This document shows positions 25,426 through 33,635 of a stretch of DNA of 64,000 nt, in pieces (position 1 is the first letter of the stretch; each line of letters opens with the position of its first letter). Below the pieces are notes generated by a model. The model was not told where the DNA came from, searched no databases, and saw only the letters and a program-made list of their open reading frames with translations. A program made the position numbers and the translations under genes. The DNA lies in contig NZ_MPZV01000002.1 of NCBI RefSeq assembly GCF_002020355.1, positions 496,001 through 560,000 on the forward strand, read 5' to 3'. This DNA comes from Thioclava sediminum (GTDB taxonomy: Bacteria > Pseudomonadota > Alphaproteobacteria > Rhodobacterales > Rhodobacteraceae).

Positions 25426-26691
25426 TCAGAGCCACTCCGGGATCGTATCGCGGGAGAGCATTTCCTCAAAGCTCGGTCTTGCCCGAATGAGAGCGAATTC
25501 GCCGCCGCGGACCAGAACCTCGGGGATCAGCGGACGCGAATTGTATTCCGACGACATGACCGCGCCGTAAGCCCCCGCCGAACGGAAGGCGACCAGATCG
25601 CCCGGGCCGAGCGGCGTCAGATTGCGCGCCTTGGCGAAGGTGTCGCCGGTCTCGCACACCGGGCCGACGATGTCGAAAGGCGTGGATTCGGTGCCCGGCG
25701 CGGCTTCGATCACCGGGACGATGTCGTGATAGGCGCCATACATCGAAGGCCGCACGAGGTCGTTCATCGCCGCGTCGAGAATGAGGAAATCGCGCCCCTC
25801 GCCCTCTTTCAGCCAGATCACCGAGGTGACCAGCAGCCCGGCATTGCCCGAAATCAGGCGACCCGGTTCGATCTCGATCTCGCAGCCCAGATCGCCCACG
25901 GTGCGCTGGATCACCTGCCCGTATTCGATGGGCAGCGGCGGCGCGGAATTCGACCGCTCATAGGGGATGCCCAGACCGCCGCCGAGGTCGAGACGGCGGA
26001 TATCGTGGCCATCTGCGCGCAGCGCCTCGGTCAGTTCGCGGACCTTGAGGAAGGCCGCCTCGAACGGCTCCAGATCGGTCAGCTGCGAGCCGATATGCAC
26101 GTCGATGCCCACGACCTCGATGCCGGGCAGCTGGGCCGCCTCGGCATAGACCGCGCGGGACTTGGCAATCGGGATGCCGAACTTGTTCTCGGATTTGCCG
26201 GTCGCGATTTTCTCATGGGTCTTCGCGTCGACATCCGGGTTCACCCGCAGCGCGATCGGCGCGGTGACGCCCATCGACGCGGCAATCTCAGAAATCGCGA
26301 GCAGTTCCGGCTCGGACTCGACATTGAACTGGCGAATGCCGTTCTCGAGGACGTAAGCGATCTCCTCGCGGGTCTTGCCGACGCCCGAGAACACCACGCG
26401 ATCCCCCGGCACACCAGCCGCCCGCGCCCGGCGATATTCGCCGCCCGAGACCACATCCATCCCCGCGCCCAGATCGCCCAGAACCTTCAGCACCGCGAGG
26501 TTCGAGTTCGATTTGATCGCGAAGCAGATCAGGTGATCCGTCCAGCCGAGCGCCTCTTCGAACAGCTTGAAATGGCGCTCCAGCGTGGCGGTCGAATAGA
26601 CGTAGAACGGCGTGCCGACAGCGGTCGCGATCTCGGGGATCGGCACATCCTCTGCATGAAGGACGCCGTCGCGATAGAGGAAATGATCCAT
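25426..26691 (-). CDS. lysA: Diaminopimelate decarboxylase
   Basis: A 421-residue fold-type III PLP enzyme that converts meso-diaminopimelate to L-lysine, the last step of lysine synthesis. The PLP lysine is in ICFAIKSNSNLAVLK. Also present are VDVHIGSQ, LDLGGGLGIPYE and the C-terminal PVCETGDTFAK with its active-site cysteine. It is full length. It follows the tiny lptM-like lipoprotein gene with a 12-base gap. A lipoprotein gene directly before lysA is a recurring arrangement in proteobacteria. Confidence 0.97.
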   Translation of the reverse strand: MDHFLYRDGVLHAEDVPIPEIATAVGTPFYVYSTATLERHFKLFEEALGWTDHLICFAIKSNSNLAVLKVLGDLGAGMDVVSGGEYRRARAAGVPGDRVVFSGVGKTREEIAYVLENGIRQFNVESEPELLAISEIAASMGVTAPIALRVNPDVDAKTHEKIATGKSENKFGIPIAKSRAVYAEAAQLPGIEVVGIDVHIGSQLTDLEPFEAAFLKVRELTEALRADGHDIRRLDLGGGLGIPYERSNSAPPLPIEYGQVIQRTVGDLGCEIEIEPGRLISGNAGLLVTSVIWLKEGEGRDFLILDAAMNDLVRPSMYGAYHDIVPVIEAAPGTESTPFDIVGPVCETGDTFAKARNLTPLGPGDLVAFRSAGAYGAVMSSEYNSRPLIPEVLVRGGEFALIRARPSFEEMLSRDTIPEWL

Positions 26692-26703
26692 GAGGTGTCT
26701 CGA

Positions 26704-26814
26704 TTACTGGGACTGGTTACCATCCGCCTCGGACGGCGGGACGGGCGGGCCGTCGACACCGCAGGCGGCGAGCGAGAGAAGAAGCGTCAGGGCGAGGGTC
26801 AGGGTCTTGGTCAT
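26704..26814 (-). CDS. LptM/LppL-like small lipoprotein
   Basis: This 36-residue gene is easily missed. The product starts [19 protein letters not shown]: a short signal peptide ending in a lipobox LAAC, then a proline-rich tail ending NQSQ. The mature peptide has only about 19 residues. Such small outer-membrane lipoproteins (LptM/YifL, LppL) often lie directly before lysA; E. coli LptM helps LptD mature. The family link here is from position, size and lipobox only. Its ATG overlaps the stop of the preceding lipoprotein gene (ATGA). Confidence 0.75.
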   Translation of the reverse strand: MTKTLTLALTLLLSLAACGVDGPPVPPSEADGNQSQ

Positions 26815-26969
26815 GGGGTCACCGAAAGGGTCATGATGCCAACGCGCGCCGTCGCGGCGGGATAAACTTTGATGCCGTCACGGTTGATGCCGACATGTGT
26901 GTGCAGCTCCGGATCGGCGGCACAGGCGCCAAGCAGACCGATCAGCACGAACGGAGCCGCGAATTTCAT
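26811..26969 (-). CDS. Small lipoprotein of unknown function, coupled to argH
   Basis: A 52-residue product beginning [19 protein letters not shown]. The signal peptide ends in a lipobox LGAC, and the mature part of about 37 residues includes [21 protein letters not shown]. The ATG overlaps the argH TGA (ATGA), and its own TGA overlaps the next ATG in the same way. The order argH-lipoprotein-lipoprotein-lysA is therefore a tightly coupled chain. I do not recognise the family beyond its lipoprotein nature. Confidence 0.72.
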   Translation of the reverse strand: MKFAAPFVLIGLLGACAADPELHTHVGINRDGIKVYPAATARVGIMTLSVTP

Positions 26970-28372
26970 CCAAGCTGTTCCTTCCAGCGAGCGATCTGCG
27001 CGCGCACCTGATCGGGCGCGGTTCCGCCGTAAGATTGGCGCGAGGCGACCGAGTTGTGAACCCCGAGTACGTCGAAGACGCTCTCGGTGATCGCCGGGTT
27101 GATCGATTGCATCTGTTCGAGGCTCAGATCGGGCAGGTCGCAGCCCTGATCCTCGGCCATCGCGACCAGCGAGCCGGTAACGTGGTGCGCGTCACGGAAG
27201 GGCAGCCCCGCCTCGCGCACCAGCCAGTCGGCCAGATCGGTCGCGGTGGAGAACCCGCCCGAGGCCGCGGCCTCCAGCTTGTCCGCGTTCACCGTCATGT
27301 CGCCGATCATCCCCGCCATCGCGGCAAGCGCGAGCATCAGGTTGTCGGCGGCGTCGAAGACCTGCTCCTTGTCTTCCTGCATGTCCTTGGAATAGGCGAG
27401 CGGCAGCCCCTTCATCACCGTGAACAGCGCGACCGAGGCCCCGAGAATGCGCCCGATCTTGGCGCGGATCAGCTCGGCCGCGTCCGGGTTGCGCTTCTGC
27501 GGCATGATCGAAGAGCCCGTCGACCACTTGTCCGACATCGCGACAAAGCGGAACTGCGCCGAGGACCAGATCACCAGCTCTTCGGCGAGGCGCGACATGT
27601 GGACCGCGCAGATCGACCCGGCCGAGAGGAATTCCAGCGCGAAATCGCGATCCGACACCGCGTCGAGCGAGTTCGCCATCGGCCGGTCGAAGCCCAGCGC
27701 CTCGGCCGTCGCATGGCGGTCGATCGGGAAGCCGGTGCCGGCAAGCGCCGCCGCCCCCAGCGGGCATTCGTTCATCCGTTTGCGCGCATCAATGAATCGG
27801 GATTTGTCGCGCGCGAACATCTCGACATATGCCATCATGTGATGGCCGAAGGTCACCGGCTGTGCGGTCTGCAGATGGGTAAAGCCGGGCATGACCCAAT
27901 CGGCGCCCTCCTCGGCCCGGGTCAGCGCGGCGCGGATCAGCGTGTCGAGACCCGAGATCGCGGCGTCGCATTGCTCGCGCACCCAAAGGCGAAAATCGGT
28001 CGCGACCTGATCGTTGCGCGAGCGCGCCGTGTGCAGCCGCCCCGCCGGTTCGCCGATCACCTCTTTCAGCCGCGCCTCGACATTCATGTGGATGTCTTCG
28101 AGCGCGGTAGAGAAGGGGAAACCGCCCGCTTCGATTTCTGACAAAACCGTGAGCAAACCTTCTCCGATCGCCTCGGCGTCCTTATCACTAATGATGCCTT
28201 GCGCGGCGAGCATCGCGGCGTGGGCCCGGCTGCCGCGGATGTCCTGCGCGTAGAGCCGCTGGTCATACCCGATCGAGGCGTTGATCGCCTCCATGATCGC
28301 GTCAGGTCCCGCGGCGAAACGCCCGCCCCACATCGCGTTGGAGGACTTGTTCTCGTCGGTCTGATCGGTCAT
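26966..28372 (-). CDS. argH: Argininosuccinate lyase
   Basis: The 468-residue enzyme splits argininosuccinate into arginine and fumarate. The superfamily signature [16 protein letters not shown] is present with its catalytic serine loop. [21 protein letters not shown] at the start and [19 protein letters not shown] in domain 1 are typical. It opens a minus-strand unit with two lipoprotein genes and lysA, giving arginine and lysine synthesis in one transcript. Only 27 bases separate its ATG from that of divergent tlpA. Confidence 0.97.
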   Translation of the reverse strand: MTDQTDENKSSNAMWGGRFAAGPDAIMEAINASIGYDQRLYAQDIRGSRAHAAMLAAQGIISDKDAEAIGEGLLTVLSEIEAGGFPFSTALEDIHMNVEARLKEVIGEPAGRLHTARSRNDQVATDFRLWVREQCDAAISGLDTLIRAALTRAEEGADWVMPGFTHLQTAQPVTFGHHMMAYVEMFARDKSRFIDARKRMNECPLGAAALAGTGFPIDRHATAEALGFDRPMANSLDAVSDRDFALEFLSAGSICAVHMSRLAEELVIWSSAQFRFVAMSDKWSTGSSIMPQKRNPDAAELIRAKIGRILGASVALFTVMKGLPLAYSKDMQEDKEQVFDAADNLMLALAAMAGMIGDMTVNADKLEAAASGGFSTATDLADWLVREAGLPFRDAHHVTGSLVAMAEDQGCDLPDLSLEQMQSINPAITESVFDVLGVHNSVASRQSYGGTAPDQVRAQIARWKEQLG

Positions 28373-28399
28373 GGTCTGAGGCCCTTGCTAGGAGGCTAT

Positions 28400-28948
28400 A
28401 TGTTACGGTTTCTCGTCCTTTATACGGCGCTGGCGCTGGGTGCAAATGTTGCGCAGGCCGCGGATCTAGATGCGGTGAAATCGGGGCAGATGGAATCCCT
28501 CGTCACCTATGATGAACCGCTGCCACTGCCGCCCTTCACGGTGACCGACGAAAGCGGCGACGAGCATTCGATGAAAGATTTCGAAGGCAAGGTGGTGCTG
28601 ATCAATTTCTGGGCGACGTGGTGCCCGCCCTGCCGCGAGGAAATGCCCTCGCTGAATGCGCTGCAAAAAGAGTTCGGCGAGAATGGGTTTCAGGTGATGA
28701 CGATTGCCACGGGCGGCTCGAACTCACCCGAGAAAGTGGCCGCCTTCTTCGACAAGGAGGGCATCGACGCCCTGCCCCGGTTCCACGACGATGCCAATTT
28801 CGCCGCCCGCGCGATGGGCGTTCTCGGACTGCCGGTCTCGGTGCTGGTCGACAAGAACGGCCACGAGGTTGGCCGGATGATCGGCGGCGCGGAATGGGAT
28901 TCGCCCGAGGCGAAGAAGGTCATCGAGGCGCTGATCGACGAGAAGTAA
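28400..28948 (+). CDS. tlpA: TlpA-family thiol:disulfide reductase
   Basis: A 182-residue periplasmic thioredoxin-like protein. It has a signal peptide or anchor (MLRFLVLYTALALGANVAQA), then the active site NFWATWCPPCREEMPSL and the cis-proline region MGVLGLPVSVLVDKNG. TlpA proteins keep cytochrome oxidase or cytochrome c cysteines reduced. The start is fixed by AGGAGG four bases before the ATG; a longer in-frame extension overlaps argH and is rejected. tlpA next to argH is a common Rhodobacteraceae order. Confidence 0.93.
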   Translation: MLRFLVLYTALALGANVAQAADLDAVKSGQMESLVTYDEPLPLPPFTVTDESGDEHSMKDFEGKVVLINFWATWCPPCREEMPSLNALQKEFGENGFQVMTIATGGSNSPEKVAAFFDKEGIDALPRFHDDANFAARAMGVLGLPVSVLVDKNGHEVGRMIGGAEWDSPEAKKVIEALIDEK

Positions 28949-29173
28949 GCGCAGGGTGGTGTGACGGCGGCAGGCGCTTTGTCGCCGGACCGGTCTTCCG
29001 TTGCGGCCCGATTTTCGATCGCATCCCGCGCAACCCGGTCCGCGTGTCGCAACATTCTGCAGAGCCCGGCGTCTGGGCTGCATCTGAACTGCCAGCCACG
29101 CCTCTGCCCGCGCGAACATGTTCTTCGCAGTTCTACGCAGAATGTTTCCCTTGGCGCTTGGGCCTGCCGAGAC

Positions 29174-30415
29174 TCACGCCGCGCTTCTCCCCGCGCGCAG
29201 ATAGCGCCCTAGCCAATGTTCAATCTCTTCCGACAGGGCCAGAATGGCCTCCAGCCGCCCTTTGATATCGTCATGGAAACTGTCGAGCTGGTCGATCGTA
29301 GCCGCGAGCCCGCCATTCGCATCCCGCATGCGCCCACACTCGACGCGCCCAAGGACGCGGATCGTGTCGAGCCCGAGCAGCTGGCGACGAATGTCTCGGC
29401 TCTGGTTCATCATGTCGTCGGCGAGTTCGGCCGCTTGACGCATCGCGGCATTCGCATCGGCAGTGCCTTTGGTGACGAGCGACTGCAGCAAAGCGCGTTC
29501 TTCCTCTCGGGGCCGATCATTCTGCGCCTCTTCGCCCATAAAATTGGTGCTCATTTCGTTGAGGACGCGCGCGCAGCCCAGTTGGAACACTGCGCGCGCG
29601 ACCTGAAAGGCCATCTGACCACAGAGATTGCCGCGACCGGCAACGAATTTGCGCAGCCGCTCCGAGATGACAGCAGACGAGGCTTTGTAGTTTTCCGAGA
29701 TCGCAGACACCGGCCCCCCGGACGGCTCGAGCCGCGAGGCGACGATCCGCATGTTGTTGGGCACGGATTGCAATGCTTCGAAACTGCGTAGAAGTCCGAA
29801 TTGCTCCTTCGTGAGGCGCCCCATCGCGGTGTTCAATTCGGCCAGCATCCGCGTATTCTCATCGGCATTTCGATTGAGGCGGCGATCCCGTTCGGTAAGC
29901 TCAAGCGCCAGCGCATAGGCCATGAAGGCGGTGTAGCTCGAATAGCCGCCACGTTCCGCGAAATCACGCAACAGCGTCGCGCTCTCCTCCGGGTCGAGCG
30001 ACTCCGCCCGCTCGCGCGCAGAGAGATCACGGTAGAGCTGGTGGATTTCATCGGACAGTTCGCTCGTCGGCTTCAGCCGGACCGAGAGGTAGCCCCCCTC
30101 GATCGGCATGACGACCGCGAAGACCCAATACCACCCGCCGCCTTTCGCCTTGTTCTTCACATAGGCGCCCATGGGATAGCCTTTTTTCAGCGCATCCCAA
30201 AGCACCCTGAACACCGCTCGCGGCGTATCGGGATGACGCACGATCTTATGCGGCGCCCCGATCATCTCGGACCACTCGAACCCCGCGGTGCGCCGAAAAA
30301 TCTCGTTGCCCGATTGGATCACCCCGCGCGTATCGGTGCGCGAGTAGAACAATTCTTCCAGCGCGAAAGGCACCTCGTTGGTACCGCGCAGTGCCGGCTG
30401 CCCCATTTTCGTCAT
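29174..30415 (-). CDS. Soluble Aer-type PAS-domain protein
   Basis: The 413-residue protein has an N-terminal PAS domain of the aerotaxis type: RGVIQSGNEIFRRTAGFEW, then KIVRHPDTPRAVFRVLWDALKKG and YVKNKAKGGGWYWVFAVV. The rest is helical. It has no transmembrane segment and no clear MCP signalling hairpin (the E-I-x-x-I-A-x-Q-T-N-L-L-A-L-N-A tip is absent), so it is not an ordinary chemoreceptor. It may sense redox or oxygen and pass the signal to another partner. The start is uncertain; 30415 (MTKMGQPAL) is one of several in-frame choices. It is divergent from an EAL-domain gene, which suggests related signalling. Confidence 0.72.
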   Translation of the reverse strand: MTKMGQPALRGTNEVPFALEELFYSRTDTRGVIQSGNEIFRRTAGFEWSEMIGAPHKIVRHPDTPRAVFRVLWDALKKGYPMGAYVKNKAKGGGWYWVFAVVMPIEGGYLSVRLKPTSELSDEIHQLYRDLSARERAESLDPEESATLLRDFAERGGYSSYTAFMAYALALELTERDRRLNRNADENTRMLAELNTAMGRLTKEQFGLLRSFEALQSVPNNMRIVASRLEPSGGPVSAISENYKASSAVISERLRKFVAGRGNLCGQMAFQVARAVFQLGCARVLNEMSTNFMGEEAQNDRPREEERALLQSLVTKGTADANAAMRQAAELADDMMNQSRDIRRQLLGLDTIRVLGRVECGRMRDANGGLAATIDQLDSFHDDIKGRLEAILALSEEIEHWLGRYLRAGRSAA

Positions 30416-30580
30416 CGCCCATTCTGTTCCATTGAGGTCCACCCTAGGCACCTGCCGGTTACCATCGACTTAACGCCGGATGCGAATTTCCCGTTAACCA
30501 CGAGTCCGGCCTATTTCCCGGTCTTTACCCCTTCTTAGGCGCTTGCGCGGATGCTTGGCTCGAAGGCGAAGGAGGGGCCG

Positions 30581-31564
30581 ATGACGAATCGAGACGCGAG
30601 GGCCATGCCGGTGCATCGTGACGAAGATAGCCCGCTGAGCGTCGCGGCCGCCGAGCAAAGCCGGCAGGCCTTGGCCATGGTGCGCGCGGCGATCGACCGC
30701 CATGATGTCATGCTGGCCTATCAGCCCGTGATCCAGGTCTGCCGCCCCGAACGACCTGCGTTTTACGAGGGCCTTGTCCGGGTTCTCGACGATCGAGGAC
30801 GCATCATCCCCGCGAAGGAATTCATCAATGCGATCGAACGAACGGAGGTCGGGCGGAAACTCGATTGCCTCTCGCTTGAACTGGGGCTGAAAGCGCTCCT
30901 CGGGCAGCCGGATCTGCGCCTGGCGGTCAATATGTCGGCGCGCTCGATCGGCTACGCGCCTTGGACCAAGGTTCTCAATCGCGGCCTCGCGGTCGATGAA
31001 ACCGTCGGCGAGCGACTCATATTGGAGATTACCGAAAGCTCGGCGATGGAAATTCCCGAACTGGTCAGCGTCTTCATAGAAGATTTGCAGGCCCGCGGCG
31101 TCAGTTTCGCGCTCGACGATTTCGGGGCGGGTTACACGTCTTTCCGCTATCTGCGAGATTTCTACTTCGACATCATCAAGGTCGATGGGCAGTTCATCCG
31201 CGGCATCTCGCACGATCCGGACAATCAGGCGCTGACGAAATCGCTGCTCGACGTGGCGCGCCATTTCGAGATGTTCACAATCGCCGAAGCAGTCGAGTCG
31301 CTGGAGGATGCCGAATATGTGGCCAGCCTCGGCGTCGATTGCATGCAGGGCTATTACTTCGGCGCACCGACAATCCACCCCCCGTGGAGCCAGTCTTCCG
31401 AACCGCAACGGAGGCGTGCATGCCCCCAGCCAGAGCGCAATAAACTTGCGTTAACAATTTCCCGAGCGACGGGATTAAGCTTGACCTCTCGTTCCCTTCC
31501 GCCATGCTGCGCAGCAGCAGAACGGACGCGCTGTCGCGCCCGCTTAAGTGATGAGGAGGATCCC
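30581..31564 (+). CDS. EAL-domain c-di-GMP phosphodiesterase, no in-frame stop before phaA
   Basis: The stand-alone EAL domain (no GGDEF) keeps the catalytic and metal residues: E in FYEGLVR (variant EGL), N in AVNMSAR, E in [11 protein letters not shown] in [16 protein letters not shown] in IIKVDG, E in AEAVES and Q in MQGYYFGAP. It is therefore likely active on c-di-GMP. The ATG at 30581 has GGAGGGG upstream. The domain ends near 31390, after which the frame stays open through non-protein-like sequence into phaA. The end given is arbitrary. A one-base change at the C6 run near 31378 would give a stop at 31440 or 31453. Confidence 0.72.
31481..31517 (+). promoter_or_regulatory. phaA promoter with PhaR-like operator
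   Basis: TTGACC at 31481 is followed 17 bases later by ATGCTG. Overlapping this is CTGC-GCA-GCAG at 31507-31517, which fits the CTGC-N3/4-GCAG site bound by the PHB repressor PhaR in Paracoccus. Confidence 0.45.
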
Positions 31565-32740
31565 ATGACCAATGTCGTCATCGTCTCGGCCGCGCGCACG
31601 CCCGTCGGCTCGTTTTTGGGCGCGTTTGCCAATACGCCCGCACATGACCTCGGCGCCGCCGTGATCGAGGCCGTCGTCGCCCGCGCCGGGATCGAGAAGT
31701 CCGATGTGTCCGAAACGATCCTCGGTCAGGTGCTGACCGCGGGCCAGGGTCAGAACCCCGCCCGCCAAGCCCATATCAACGCGGGCCTGCCGATCGAAAG
31801 CGCCGCTTGGTCGATCAACCAGGTCTGCGGCTCGGGCCTGCGCACGGTTGCGCTCGGCGCCCAGCACATCATGTGCGGCGATGCCGATATCGTGGTTGCG
31901 GGCGGCCAGGAAAGCATGTCGCTCAGCCCCCATGTCGCGCATCTGCGCGCGGGTCAAAAGATGGGCGACATGAAGATGATCGACTCGATGATCAAGGACG
32001 GTCTGTGGGACGCATTCAATGGCTACCACATGGGCCAGACCGCTGAGAATGTCGCCACCCAGTGGCAGATTTCGCGCGAGATGCAGGACGAATTCGCGCT
32101 GGCGTCGCAAAACAAGGCCGAGGCCGCGCAGAAGGCTGGCAAGTTTGCCGACGAGATCGCCGCCTTCACCGTGAAGACGCGCAAGGGCGACACGGTCGTA
32201 GATCAGGACGAATATATCCGCCACGGCGCGACGATCGAGAACATGCAAAAGCTGCGCCCTGCCTTCGCTAAGGACGGCTCGGTGACCGCGGGCAACGCGA
32301 GCGGCATCAATGACGGTGCGGCCGCGGTGCTGCTGATGTCGGAGGACGAGGCCGAGAAGCGCGGGCTCACGCCGCTGGCCCGCATTGCCTCCTATGCGAC
32401 CGCCGGGCTCGACCCGTCGATCATGGGCTGCGGCCCGATCCCGTCCTCGCGCAAGGCGCTGGAGAAGGCGGGCTGGAAAGCCTCCGATCTCGACCTGATC
32501 GAAGCCAACGAGGCATTCGCGGCGCAGGCCTGCGCGGTGAACAAGGACATGGGTTGGGACGTCAGCAAGGTGAACGTCAACGGCGGCGCCATCGCCATCG
32601 GCCACCCGATCGGCGCCAGCGGCGCGCGAATCCTCAACACCCTGCTCTTCGAGATGAAGCGTCAGGGCGCGAAAAAAGGCCTCGCCACGCTCTGCATCGG
32701 TGGCGGTATGGGCGTCGCAATGTGCATTGAAGGCCTCTAA
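31565..32740 (+). CDS. phaA: Acetyl-CoA C-acetyltransferase (beta-ketothiolase)
   Basis: The 391-residue thiolase condenses two acetyl-CoA to acetoacetyl-CoA, the first step of polyhydroxybutyrate synthesis. The nucleophilic cysteine is in [12 protein letters not shown] (about residue 88), the NEAFAAQA motif is near 315, the histidine in [17 protein letters not shown] and the second cysteine in [12 protein letters not shown]. The start at 31565 is well marked by AGGAGG five bases upstream, so it is translated on its own even though the EAL reading frame runs into it. phaB follows. Confidence 0.95.
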   Translation: MTNVVIVSAARTPVGSFLGAFANTPAHDLGAAVIEAVVARAGIEKSDVSETILGQVLTAGQGQNPARQAHINAGLPIESAAWSINQVCGSGLRTVALGAQHIMCGDADIVVAGGQESMSLSPHVAHLRAGQKMGDMKMIDSMIKDGLWDAFNGYHMGQTAENVATQWQISREMQDEFALASQNKAEAAQKAGKFADEIAAFTVKTRKGDTVVDQDEYIRHGATIENMQKLRPAFAKDGSVTAGNASGINDGAAAVLLMSEDEAEKRGLTPLARIASYATAGLDPSIMGCGPIPSSRKALEKAGWKASDLDLIEANEAFAAQACAVNKDMGWDVSKVNVNGGAIAIGHPIGASGARILNTLLFEMKRQGAKKGLATLCIGGGMGVAMCIEGL

Positions 32741-32766
32741 CGGCAAAAAAATGCTGCATCTGCAAA

Positions 32767-32799
32767 AAGAGCGCGCAACTTTGTTGCGCGCTCTTGTCA
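32767..32799 (+). terminator. Hairpin between phaA and phaB (terminator or attenuator)
   Basis: A perfect 13-bp stem (AAGAGCGCGCAAC / GTTGCGCGCTCTT) with loop TTT is followed by GTCATTTT. It should end or reduce transcription between the two pha genes, or stabilise the phaA message 3' end. Confidence 0.7.
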
Positions 32800-32845
32800 T
32801 TTTCGGTAACAGCATTTCAAGGGCATTCCATTTGGAGGAGGAATC

Positions 32846-33568
32846 ATGGCGAGAGTTGCATTGGTCACCGGCGGATCGCGCGGCATTGGCGCGGCGATCT
32901 CGAAGGCGCTGCAGGCGGCGGGCTACACGGTCGTCGCGAACTATGCCGGCAATGACGAGGCTGCGGCCAAGTTCACCGAGGAGACGGGAATCAAGACCTA
33001 CAAATGGTCGGTCGCCGATTACGACGCCTGCGCGGCGGGGATCGAGCAGATCGAATCCGAGGTCGGCCCGATCGACGTTCTGGTGAACAACGCGGGCATT
33101 ACCCGCGACGCGCCCTTCCACAAGATGACCCGCGAGCAGTGGAACCAGGTGATCGACACCAATCTCAGCGGCATCTTCAACATGACCCACCCGCTCTGGA
33201 CGAAGATGCGCGAGCGCAAATTCGGCCGGGTCGTGAACATCTCCTCGATCAACGGCCAGAAAGGTCAGTTCGCTCAGGCGAATTACTCGGCGGCGAAGGC
33301 GGGCGATCTGGGCTTCACCAAGGCGCTGGCGCAGGAAGGCGCACGCGCAGGCATCACGGTGAACGCGATCTGCCCCGGCTATATCGCGACCGAGATGGTC
33401 ATGGCGGTGCCGGAGAAGGTGCGCGAGTCGATCATCGGCCAGATCCCGGTCGGTCGTCTGGGCGAGCCCGAAGAAATCGCGCGCTGCGTGGTGTTCCTCG
33501 CATCCGACGATGCGGGCTTCATCACCGGCTCGACGATCACCGCGAATGGCGGTCAGTACTTCATCTGA
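32846..33568 (+). CDS. phaB: Acetoacetyl-CoA reductase
   Basis: A 240-residue short-chain dehydrogenase that reduces acetoacetyl-CoA to (R)-3-hydroxybutyryl-CoA with NADPH for PHB synthesis. The cofactor motif is VTGGSRGIGAAI, the catalytic serine lies in ISSINGQKGQFAQ and the YxxxK pair in YSAAKAG. The start ARVALVTGG has GGAGGAGG upstream. It follows phaA after a 105-base gap that contains a strong hairpin. Confidence 0.95.
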   Translation: MARVALVTGGSRGIGAAISKALQAAGYTVVANYAGNDEAAAKFTEETGIKTYKWSVADYDACAAGIEQIESEVGPIDVLVNNAGITRDAPFHKMTREQWNQVIDTNLSGIFNMTHPLWTKMRERKFGRVVNISSINGQKGQFAQANYSAAKAGDLGFTKALAQEGARAGITVNAICPGYIATEMVMAVPEKVRESIIGQIPVGRLGEPEEIARCVVFLASDDAGFITGSTITANGGQYFI

Positions 33569-33592
33569 TTTCGCCTCTTGGCATTCTCGACG

Positions 33593-33623
33593 GAGGCCCG
33601 CATTTTGCGGGCCTCTTTGTTTT
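33593..33623 (+). terminator. Rho-independent terminator after phaB
   Basis: A perfect 9-bp stem GAGGCCCGC / GCGGGCCTC followed by TTTGTTTT, 25 bases past the stop. The next gene starts only 13 bases later. Confidence 0.85.
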
Positions 33624-33635
33624 GGCGGGGACAGC

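Noticed and set aside
23992-26865. Plus-strand open frame of 957 codons over the DUF4175 gene and lysA
   Set aside because: Spans two real genes on the opposite strand and is rich in R, H and Q; no domain is recognisable.
28949-29173. Possible small gene or RNA between tlpA and the PAS gene
   Set aside because: Short frames have no ribosome site or motif; no clear hairpin with T-run. I see nothing definite.
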